A DNA stretch of 64,000 bases from JAGQOZ01 sp041399205 (lineage in GTDB: Bacteria; Planctomycetota; Planctomycetia; Pirellulales; Pirellulaceae): positions 124,001 through 188,000 of the forward strand of contig JAWKTK010000003.1 of NCBI GenBank assembly GCA_041399205.1, written 5' to 3'. The position numbers were made by a program, and so were the translations under genes. Shown piece by piece: positions 7,428 through 14,850 of this stretch. The notes below the pieces were generated by a model, which saw only the letters and a list, made by a program, of their open reading frames with translations, was not told the origin of the DNA and made no database searches. The first letter of the stretch is position 1. The number at the start of each line of letters is the position of its first letter.

Positions 7428-10205
7428 ATGCGATTCATACTGGCAACCGTCGCCACTTTGCTGATCTGTACTTGCGTTGGCGCGCAATCGGATTCAGAAC
7501 AAGACGCGAAACTTCAGTTTTTCGAATCCAAGATTCGTCCCGTCTTGATCAAGGCATGCTACGAATGCCATTCGAATGATTCGGATGAACTGCAGGGCGG
7601 ATTGTTGGTGGATTCGCATCAGGGATTGTTGGTTGGCGGAGATAGCGGACCGGCGATTGTGCCTGGTTCGCCCGCCGATAGTCTGTTCATGGACGCAATT
7701 CGCTACGGTGAAGATTCGTACCAAATGCCTCCGTCCGGAAAACTGCCTGACGCCGTCATTGCTGACTTTGAACAATGGATTGCCGACGGCGCCGTGGATC
7801 CTCGTCAAGCTTCCGCGAACTCTGCTGCCAAAGCGAACGATCCCGTGGAACTGGATCCGGAAAGGCACTGGGCCTTCCAGCCGTTGGATCGCAGTGTGGT
7901 AGCGCCCCAAGTAACGTCCGAATGGCCTCGAACGGACATCGACCGCTTCTTATGGCGGCGGATGCATGACAACCAATTGTCACCGGCATCGGACGTAAAG
8001 CCATCCGTTTTGGTGCGAAGATTGTACTTTGACTTGATCGGATTGCCTCCTTCGGCCGACGATTTGGGCGAATGGACAACCGATTGGAGTGACCAGAAGT
8101 TGGCAGCCTTAGTCGATTCGTTGTTGGCGTCTGAAGATTTCGGTCGACATTGGGGCCGTCATTGGTTGGACGTGGTTCGCTATGCTGAATCGAGCGGTGG
8201 CGGACGAACGTTGATCTTTCCCAACGCGTGGCGGTATCGAGATTACATCATTGACGCGTTCAATTCCGATCTGCCGTACGACCAATTTGTCATACAACAA
8301 ATTGCGGGCGATCTGTTACCCGCCGATACCGAAGCCGAAAGGCGAAGTCAATTGACCGCCACCGGGTTTCTAGCTTTGGGGCCAACCAATTACGAATTGC
8401 AGGACAAAGAACTGCTGCGCATGGAAGTGGTAGACGAACAGCTCGACACCATCGGCAAAGCTATGATGGGCTTGACCATCGGGTGTGCTCGCTGCCACGA
8501 CCACAAATTCGATCCTATTCCTGCGAAAGACTACTACGCCATGGCCGGTGTGTTCCGCAGCACCAAAACATTTACGTTAGGCAACGTGGCCAACTTCATT
8601 GAACGATCTTTGCTTTCGGAACAGCAGCAACAAGCCTACGAAGCGGGGCAACAGGCGATTGCCAAAGCGAAGGCCGAAAAAGACGCCTTGCAGATAGAAC
8701 TGCAACAGCGACAAGCGAATCAAATCAACGTGGTCGCGCAGCTGGATGATGACCAAGCGGAACTGCACGGCAAATGGGTATCGTCCAATCACACAGCCGG
8801 ATTCGTTGGTGATGGCTACCGACATGATGGAGCTAAACAGAAGGGCGAAAAATGGGCTCGTTATCGCCTGGCCATTCCCGCCACCGCAAACGGCCCGTTG
8901 TTTGTGGAAATGTCCTACACTTCGGGTTCGAACCGCAGCAGCGCGGTTCCCGTGTTGATTCGCTACGGCGATGTCGAACAAACCGTCAACGTCAATCAAA
9001 CCAAACCGCCCGCATCCGGTTCGTTCCAAAGACTGCTCCCATTGGATGCGCCGCAGGCTGCCAAAGAAATCGTGGTTGAGATCCGCAATTCCGATCCGCA
9101 GGGTCATACGATTATCGATGCCGTACGCTTAGTCAGTGATCTTGCCACGGATGATCAACAGGCCGTTTGGCAAGCGGAACTGGCGCAATTGCAAAGCGAT
9201 TTGGCCGCAGCAGAACAAAAACTGGCTGCCGCGGAAAGGACGCACAACACCGATGTTCCTCGAGCAATGACGGTGCTGGAAGAAGCCGAACCAGGTGATT
9301 GGCATCAGCATATCCGAGGCGAAATCCGGAACCTCGGCCCCGTGGTTCCTCGCGGAGTTCTGACGTCGCTGGCAACGTCGGCCTCAACTACCATGCCGGC
9401 GGAGCAGAGTGGTCGGCTGGAATTTGCGCAGTGGGTGGCTTCGCCAGAAAACGGCTTGACCGTGCGAGTGATCGTGAATCGGATTTGGTCGCATCTAATG
9501 GGGCACGGGATTGTCACCACACCGGATAATTTTGGAGCGATGGGACAAGCACCTTCGCATCCCGAACTGTTGGATTATTTGGCGAATCAGTTTCAACAAG
9601 ACGGTTGGTCAATGAAACGGTTGATCCGTCGTATCGTTCTTTCACGAGCTTACCGAATAGGCGAAAGCGCCCAGTTGCAGCAACAAGATTCGGCCAACCA
9701 GTTCTTTGCCTATCGGACCGCTCGGCGGCTCACCGGCGAAGAGATTCGTGACGCTATGTTGCTGGCCAGCGGACAGTTACAACCAGCCGACGGTGGTCCT
9801 TCGCAGCGACCGGGAACTAAAAAGGAGCTGGGCTACGATTTTGGCAAGGACTTGCGCCGCAGCGTTTATGTACCGTGGTTTCGAAACACGCAGTTGGACT
9901 TTATCCGAGTCTTTGATGGGCCGAATCCCAACGTGGTGACGGGCCAGCGAACCGTGTCGGCGATCCCCAGCCAAGCGTTATTGTTGATGAACAGCCCGTT
10001 TGTGGCCGAATGTGCCGATACGTTGACGCAACGATTTCACCAAGATAATCCGGTGGCCGATCTACAAGCATTGTATCTGAACTCGATCGGGCGTTTACCG
10101 ACAGAAGAAGAACAGTCGCTGTGCTTGCCACTGTGGACATCGGACCAACCGTCCGTGGTCAGCCATGCGTTACTGCAAAGTGTGGATTTTTTGTTTGTGA
10201 AGTAG
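7428..10205 (+). CDS. Secreted PSCyt1-DUF1549-DUF1553 protein with a golvesin-like insert
   Basis: About 925 residues from the ATG at 7428, which opens a clear signal peptide (MRFILATVATLLICTCVGAQ). An in-frame upstream start at 7392 would overlap the sulfatase and bury the signal. Domains: PSCyt1 with CYECH near residue 43; DUF1549 with CARCH near 350; a glutamine-rich coiled-coil-like segment (~400-440); a ~120-residue beta-rich insert beginning AELHGKWVSS and resembling the golvesin/xanthan-lyase carbohydrate-binding-like domain; a second Ala/Gln-rich helix; then DUF1553. It forms an operon with the preceding sulfatase. The insert suggests substrate binding, which is an inference from resemblance. 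Confidence 0.88.
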   Translation: MRFILATVATLLICTCVGAQSDSEQDAKLQFFESKIRPVLIKACYECHSNDSDELQGGLLVDSHQGLLVGGDSGPAIVPGSPADSLFMDAIRYGEDSYQMPPSGKLPDAVIADFEQWIADGAVDPRQASANSAAKANDPVELDPERHWAFQPLDRSVVAPQVTSEWPRTDIDRFLWRRMHDNQLSPASDVKPSVLVRRLYFDLIGLPPSADDLGEWTTDWSDQKLAALVDSLLASEDFGRHWGRHWLDVVRYAESSGGGRTLIFPNAWRYRDYIIDAFNSDLPYDQFVIQQIAGDLLPADTEAERRSQLTATGFLALGPTNYELQDKELLRMEVVDEQLDTIGKAMMGLTIGCARCHDHKFDPIPAKDYYAMAGVFRSTKTFTLGNVANFIERSLLSEQQQQAYEAGQQAIAKAKAEKDALQIELQQRQANQINVVAQLDDDQAELHGKWVSSNHTAGFVGDGYRHDGAKQKGEKWARYRLAIPATANGPLFVEMSYTSGSNRSSAVPVLIRYGDVEQTVNVNQTKPPASGSFQRLLPLDAPQAAKEIVVEIRNSDPQGHTIIDAVRLVSDLATDDQQAVWQAELAQLQSDLAAAEQKLAAAERTHNTDVPRAMTVLEEAEPGDWHQHIRGEIRNLGPVVPRGVLTSLATSASTTMPAEQSGRLEFAQWVASPENGLTVRVIVNRIWSHLMGHGIVTTPDNFGAMGQAPSHPELLDYLANQFQQDGWSMKRLIRRIVLSRAYRIGESAQLQQQDSANQFFAYRTARRLTGEEIRDAMLLASGQLQPADGGPSQRPGTKKELGYDFGKDLRRSVYVPWFRNTQLDFIRVFDGPNPNVVTGQRTVSAIPSQALLLMNSPFVAECADTLTQRFHQDNPVADLQALYLNSIGRLPTEEEQSLCLPLWTSDQPSVVSHALLQSVDFLFVK

Positions 10206-10413
10206 TACACGGGCTCCCAATTCGCCAACACTCCTGTGCTATATACAATCCCCAAATTCTAGCATTGCTCACTCGTGCCCAATCTGGAAAAATTCGCCCA
10301 TTAGAATGTATCGACCGGGAAACCCGTCGCCGCCGAGTTGGCGATTCGCTGTTCGCTTGCGGCGTGAACGAGATCGATAGTCTTGCTGATTACCAGATTG
10401 GAGAAAGTTGAAC

Positions 10414-10653
10414 GTGTCGGAACTGCACACTCGAGCTTGGCGTCCAATCCAAGATCTGCCTGAAAACTGGCGGGAAACACTTGTCGACCATCAGACCGAG
10501 TCACTTGTGGCGGCTTGGCTGGAACAGGCGGATGAATTGCGAGACAAAGACCTGTATCAACAGTTTTTGGCAAAGCTTCAACGACAATGGGCAATCGAAA
10601 CAGGGTCCTGGAGAATCTGTATCGAATTTCCGAAGGTGCAACTCTCACGCTGA
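10414..10653 (+). CDS. Fic-family protein, N-terminal fragment (frameshifted)
   Basis: Encodes the usual N-terminal helix bundle of long Fic proteins: a WRPIQDLP opening and a REWAIETG-like segment (here LQRQWAIETG). After the codons for ETG (~10605) the family sequence continues in the frame of the next entry, so the last ~15 residues here are out-of-frame readthrough. GTG at 10414 is preferred over TTG at 10408 because ggagaaag lies at a normal distance upstream. One extra G in the GGG at ~10603 would fuse both parts. Confidence 0.6.
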   Translation: MSELHTRAWRPIQDLPENWRETLVDHQTESLVAAWLEQADELRDKDLYQQFLAKLQRQWAIETGSWRICIEFPKVQLSR

Positions 10654-11891
10654 TTGAGAAAGGGCTAGACGCATCACTCATTTCTCACGGGCAGACGGAT
10701 TTGGACCCCAAAGACGTGATCTCGAAGATCACAGATCAGCATCATGCCATTATGGGACTTTACCAATTTGTGGGTGGTGAACGACCGCTGGGAACATCTT
10801 ACATCAAGGAACTTCACTGCGTCCTGACGGATCATCAAGACACCTACGTTGCTCGTGACACCCTGGGGAATACTGTCGAACGCGAACTTCCGAAGGGCCA
10901 ATGGAAGACGTACAACAATCACGTCGAACATCCCGACGGCACTCGTTTCGAATACTGCCCCTATGAACACGTGTCCCAGGAAATGGACAATCTTGTTCGC
11001 ATGCATGCCGAACACGAAGCAGCCGGCGTTCCAGCGGAAGTCGAGGCTGCGTGGTTGCACCACCGGTTTCTCTTGATCCATCCTTTTGTGGACGGAAATG
11101 GACGAGTTGCCCGGTGTTTGGCGACTCTTGTCTTGCTGAAGGCTCACTGGCTGCCGTTGGTTGTTACGCGTCATGACCGCGGTGACTACATCCACTCATT
11201 ACGCAAGGCGGATGCGGGCGACTTGAGGCCAAACATTCAGCTGATCGGAAAACTGCAACGCAAAGCCGTACGCGAGGCACTGAGTCTGACCGAAGAAGTG
11301 ATTCACGAATCCAGCGATCTGGACAGCATTCTTTCCGCTGTAAAGAACAAGTTTGACAAACGTCGCGCCGATCAGACCTCGCGAGTAGAACAAGCGAAGG
11401 CCACGGCTGATTCGCTTCAGGTACTTGCCGCCCAGCGTCTGTCGGAGATTGCCATGGCGGTGTCCGATACGATTGAGGCGGAAGGCAACCAATTTCGAGC
11501 CTACATGTCGGAAGGTAAACGCGGTGAGGAAAAATCCAAATACAACTACCTCCAGATCATCCATTGCGCGAAGCAGTTGAGCTATTTCGCAAATCTCCCG
11601 TCTTATCAATCATGGACTGCGTTAGTGATTCAGACCGATCACCAAACCGAGATTCTCTTTTCGTTCCACGGCATCGGCCACGGGGCTGGAGTGCTTGGCT
11701 GTTTGCCCATGATCTACCAAAAGCAGCAAACGGACATGGGCGAAAATGTGGCCACTGACGTAAAGCCGCTGGCCGATGAGCCTTTCGAGTTTACATTCAC
11801 TGAAGATCAAGCCAACGTGCAACAGCGTTTCCGAAAGTGGTTGGACGATTGTACGTTTGCCGGACTCGAACACTGGAAAAACACAGTATAG
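10587..11891 (+). CDS. Fic-domain protein (probable AMP transferase), main part
   Basis: Carries the Fic catalytic motif HPFVDGNGRVAR, which in this family binds ATP and transfers AMP (or a related group) to a hydroxyl side chain of a target protein. An upstream alpha-helical segment runs LIEKGLDASLI. A long C-terminal region (~200 residues) follows with a helical stretch and no recognised domain. The true N-terminus lies in another frame (entry at 10414); family continuity runs ...QWAIETG then VLENLYRISEG. The apparent ATG at 10587 is internal and probably not a start. No adjacent antitoxin is visible. Either the gene is inactivated by a 1-base loss, or the sequence has an error in the GGG run. 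Confidence 0.75.
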   Translation: MGNRNRVLENLYRISEGATLTLIEKGLDASLISHGQTDLDPKDVISKITDQHHAIMGLYQFVGGERPLGTSYIKELHCVLTDHQDTYVARDTLGNTVERELPKGQWKTYNNHVEHPDGTRFEYCPYEHVSQEMDNLVRMHAEHEAAGVPAEVEAAWLHHRFLLIHPFVDGNGRVARCLATLVLLKAHWLPLVVTRHDRGDYIHSLRKADAGDLRPNIQLIGKLQRKAVREALSLTEEVIHESSDLDSILSAVKNKFDKRRADQTSRVEQAKATADSLQVLAAQRLSEIAMAVSDTIEAEGNQFRAYMSEGKRGEEKSKYNYLQIIHCAKQLSYFANLPSYQSWTALVIQTDHQTEILFSFHGIGHGAGVLGCLPMIYQKQQTDMGENVATDVKPLADEPFEFTFTEDQANVQQRFRKWLDDCTFAGLEHWKNTV

Positions 11892-11906
11892 TTCGCACCA
11901 TGCGCC

Positions 11907-12182
11907 TTACATTCGCCACCACACGACGACGGCCGAAAGGTGCACGAAGACTGTGAGCCAAAAGGTGATCCGGAACGAGAGTTTCTTTGTCTTGTGACGA
12001 AAGGTTTGTTGGCCCAGGATTGCGCCGGGCCAACCACCTAGCAGCGAACAAAGATGCAATGTCTGTTCCGGGATGCGGCGGCCGTTGCGTTGAGCCTGAC
12101 GTTTGTCCCAACCATATAGAACGAAAGCGATGACGCTGAATGCCGCCACCACGCACAAGTAAAGCTTCCAGACAAATGGCAT
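11907..12182 (-). CDS. DUF1294 small membrane protein
   Basis: A 91-residue protein with two to three hydrophobic segments and the DUF1294 signature: YGWDKRQAQRNGRRIPE, then LGGWPGAILGQQ and FRHKTKKLSFR. The family is widespread, often fused to cold-shock domains, and of unknown function. Here it is the stand-alone form. It ends 15 bases from the convergent end of the Fic gene. Confidence 0.85.
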   Translation of the reverse strand: MPFVWKLYLCVVAAFSVIAFVLYGWDKRQAQRNGRRIPEQTLHLCSLLGGWPGAILGQQTFRHKTKKLSFRITFWLTVFVHLSAVVVWWRM

Positions 12183-12244
12183 TGACTTGATTTCCTTGAA
12201 TCACGTTGTTGTTGCGGGGATTTGCGTTGGCAGTTGGACGTCGT

Positions 12245-12717
12245 TCATAGCCAAAATGACAGCACATCATCAATCGCGTCGGCTTCTAATGTTTCGTGAG
12301 CCAACAGTTCGTCCGCCAGCGCCGCCACGGCTGCCCAGCGGTGATCGTCGTAGATAAACTGGAAGACTTCCGCAGTCATGCGGTCCAAGTAGGGGCCAAT
12401 GTGTTGCGGTGACTTGAGCCAGGGTGCGGCAGATGCGGCCGCCATTTGCCAGTCGGCCGACCATTCGCGGCGAAAGGCAATCGGTTGCCGCTGGCCATCG
12501 TAAATCATTTCGGCCACCGGTCCGGCTAGACTGACCTGAACGTTGCGAACCGCGTCTTCGCGAGCAGGCACGCGATGCAGCCATTGAACGCGAATATCGC
12601 CAAAACGGCGAGGTCCATCGTCGTTGTCCGGTTCAATGGTGATGCTGACAATTCGACCACCTAGCCATTTGGCCATGACGGCATGTCCGCTTCGTGATAG
12701 GCCGTGATTTCTTCCAT
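12245..12717 (-). CDS. M41-like zinc-site protein, frameshifted in the HExxH motif
   Basis: Reading from the ATG at 12717 gives MEEITAYHEA; one base later the frame changes and the sequence continues GHAVMAKWLGGRIVSITIEP to the stop at 12245. Joined, this is HEAGHAVMAKWLGG, the HExxH zinc-binding motif of FtsH/M41-like peptidases, followed by an LAGPVAEMIYDG helix that usually holds the third ligand region. A single missing G in the GG at ~12687 (plus-strand CC) accounts for it. The protein would be ~157 residues with no AAA domain, matching small stand-alone M41-like proteins. Its activity as a peptidase is uncertain. Confidence 0.6.
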
Positions 12718-13023
12718 TCGCTTTGTACCGCCGGCAGATTTTGTGGTTCATGAGTCGTAACCTAACCGCTGACGCCGCTCGCGAAAAGGCAAGAATCGTG
12801 TGTTTCCTGGTGGCCGCCAAGCCGTTAGAATACTCGGTTTCTCAAAATATCCTTCGCGACGCCCAACCCAGATCAAACCAGGTGACAGAGACTCTTGGTT
12901 CATTCGGTCTTCTGGTCGATTCTGATGCCTGAAATGGCGGAATCGAAGCGTTCGCACTGATTTCGAAAATGCGAGATTCGAAATACTTAACCATCCACCC
13001 TTGATATGGGAGAACGTGGAAAG
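12718..13023. other. Divergent intergenic region
   Basis: Lies between the M41-like gene (-) and the Gfo/Idh gene (+). No repeat or structured RNA is recognised. A Shine-Dalgarno-like ggagaa at ~13009 serves the gene at 13024. Promoters for both genes must lie here, but none can be pinned down. Confidence 0.5.
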
Positions 13024-14139
13024 ATGAGTGACAAGAAAGTCAAAGTCGCTATGATCGGTTTGGGGTTTGGAGCGGAATTCATCCCCATCTACCAAGCACA
13101 TCCCAACGCCGAAGTTGCCGCCATTTGCCGTCGCAACGAAGCAGAAATGAACAAGGTTGGCGACCAATTTGGGATCGCCAAGCGCTATGTCAATTACGAT
13201 GACGTCTTGGCAGATTCTGATATTGACTTTGTACACATCAATTCGCCCATTCCGGACCACGCTTGGATGTCTCTCAAGGCGCTGGACGCCGGTAAGCATG
13301 TGATGTGCACCGTCCCCATGGCCACCACGATTGATGAATGTCGGCAGATTGTGGAAAAGGTCAAGGAAACGGGCCTGAAGTACATGATGGCGGAAACGGT
13401 GGTTTACAGCCGAGAATTCCTCTTCATCAAACAGATGTACGAAAAAGGGGAACTCGGCAAGATTCAGTACATGGCGGCATCGCATCCGCAAGACATGGAT
13501 GGTTGGCCCAGCTATTGGGAAAAGATGATTCCCATGCATTACGCCACGCACGTGGTCAGCCCGGTGTTGGGTTTGGTGGACGGCAAAGCGGAATACGTAA
13601 GCTGTTTTGGGTCGGGAACGGTTCGCGACGACATTCAACAGAAGTCAGGCAATCCGTTTGCCGTGGAATCGTGTCATATCAAAATCAAGGATTCAGATTG
13701 CGCGGCGCACATCTGGCGTTTCCTGTACGATACCGCTCGGCAATATCGTGAAAGTTTCGACGTCTACGGTACCAAGAAAAGTTTCGAATGGACGTTGGTG
13801 GAAGGCGAAGAGCACGTTTTGCACACAGCCAAGAAGCCCGAACCAGAAATCGCGTCCAAGGTAAGTGTCCCCGACTTCGCTCATCTGTTGCCTGAACCGA
13901 TCCAGAAGTTCACGCAATCGATCGAAGATGCCGACCATTTGTCCTTTGTCCAAGGCGGTGGTCACGGTGGTTCGCACCCGCATTTGGTAAACGAAATGGT
14001 GTCGGCCTTGGTTGAAGACCGAGACCCTTGGCCCAATGCCGTGACCAGTGCCAACTGGACGTGCGTGGGTATTTGTGCTCACGAATCGACCATGAAAGGT
14101 GGCGAAATCGTTCGATTGCCCGACTTCACGTTAGAGTAA
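13024..14139 (+). CDS. Gfo/Idh/MocA-family NAD(P)-dependent oxidoreductase
   Basis: About 371 residues. The N-terminal Rossmann domain begins KVKVAMIGLGFGAEFIP with the GxGxxA-like nucleotide motif. The conserved DAGKHVMCTVPMATT segment occupies the place of the usual EKP motif; here the lysine is replaced (TVP), so the catalytic role is uncertain. A C-terminal alpha/beta domain contains IPMHYATHVVSP and GGGHGGSHPHLVNEM. Members oxidise or reduce sugars, inositols or related polyols. ATG 13024 is preferred over 13006 because ggaga lies ~10 bases upstream. The next gene encodes a ThuA-type protein, a common partner in planctomycete sugar catabolism. Confidence 0.9.
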   Translation: MSDKKVKVAMIGLGFGAEFIPIYQAHPNAEVAAICRRNEAEMNKVGDQFGIAKRYVNYDDVLADSDIDFVHINSPIPDHAWMSLKALDAGKHVMCTVPMATTIDECRQIVEKVKETGLKYMMAETVVYSREFLFIKQMYEKGELGKIQYMAASHPQDMDGWPSYWEKMIPMHYATHVVSPVLGLVDGKAEYVSCFGSGTVRDDIQQKSGNPFAVESCHIKIKDSDCAAHIWRFLYDTARQYRESFDVYGTKKSFEWTLVEGEEHVLHTAKKPEPEIASKVSVPDFAHLLPEPIQKFTQSIEDADHLSFVQGGGHGGSHPHLVNEMVSALVEDRDPWPNAVTSANWTCVGICAHESTMKGGEIVRLPDFTLE

Positions 14140-14208
14140 ATCGACCGATTCGGTTTCAATTTGACTTCAGCGCGGGACGGGTAGACTAGCGGCGGTTGCA
14201 GACGTGCC

Positions 14209-14263
14209 GTAGTGGATGAGGTGACGAATCCTTCTCGTCAGGGCTCGGCACCTCGTCCACTAC
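14209..14263. repeat. Inverted repeat related to the 45-bp tandem repeat at 41 kb
   Basis: Left arm gtagtggatgaggtgacgaa and right arm ctcggcacctcgtccactac form an imperfect hairpin. The left arm is the reverse complement of the core attcgtcacctcatccatta that is repeated five times at 41084-41292, so this is a dispersed element. Confidence 0.7.
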
Positions 14264-14265
14264 CT

Positions 14266-14292
14266 GGGACGGTCCAGCAACCGTCCCCTTTT
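14266..14292 (+). terminator. Probable rho-independent terminator
   Basis: Perfect 8-bp stem gggacggt / accgtccc with a 6-base loop, followed by CTTTT. It lies ~125 bases after the Gfo/Idh stop and 35 bases before the ThuA start, and may end the upstream transcript. Confidence 0.55.
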
Positions 14293-14326
14293 GTAACAGG
14301 CGTTTTCAACAACGAGGAACGTGTTC

Positions 14327-14803
14327 ATGGTTCGCATTTTTCGACAGTGGTTCTGGCTGTTCGTGTGGAGCAGTCTGGCTTGCGCTGCAACGGCAGCCGA
14401 TCTGCCCCATCTGAAGATTCTATTTCTAGGTGACAACGGCCACCATCAACCGGCCGCTCGATATCAAGACTTGGCACCCGCGCTTGCAAGAACGAGAATC
14501 GAACTGCGTTACACGGATGATGTCAACCAGTTGTCACTGGATCGCACAGACCAGTTTGACGGCCTAGTGGTTTACGCCAACATTGACGAAATCAGCCCAG
14601 AACAGGCCGACGCGTTGCTGGCATATGTCAATTCGGGCAAAGGCTTCATTCCGCTACATTGTGCTGCGTATTGCTTTCGCAATTCGGACCAAGTCGTCGC
14701 GTTGATGGGTGGCCAATTCAAACGACACGGCACCGGTGTGTTTTCGACCGCGCTGGCGAATGAAGATCATCCCATCATGCAAGGCTTTGGCGGCTTCCCG
14801 TAG
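14327..14803 (+). CDS. ThuA-like domain protein, N-terminal part of a frameshifted fusion
   Basis: Starts at ATG 14327 with a signal peptide (MVRIFRQWFWLFVWSSLACA) and a gagga ribosome site. The ThuA-like (class I glutaminase-fold) domain follows: LKILFLGDNGHHQPAARYQ, DGLVVYANIDEI, GKGFIPLHCAAYCF, EDHPIMQGFGGF. It stops early at 14801-14803. The family sequence continues in a second frame at ~14799-14837 (SWDETCIHHLHN) and then in a third frame from ~14839 (ENRTVLEYRRELD), which belongs to the next entry. Two single-base indels therefore separate two halves that are normally one secreted protein. Confidence 0.75.
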   Translation: MVRIFRQWFWLFVWSSLACAATAADLPHLKILFLGDNGHHQPAARYQDLAPALARTRIELRYTDDVNQLSLDRTDQFDGLVVYANIDEISPEQADALLAYVNSGKGFIPLHCAAYCFRNSDQVVALMGGQFKRHGTGVFSTALANEDHPIMQGFGGFP

Positions 14804-14850
14804 TTGGGACGAAACCTGCATCCACCACCTGCACAACAGAAAACCGGACC

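Noticed and set aside
10414..11891. Fic toxin-antitoxin pair
   Set aside because: The upstream open frame is the Fic protein's own N-terminus in another frame, not an antitoxin.
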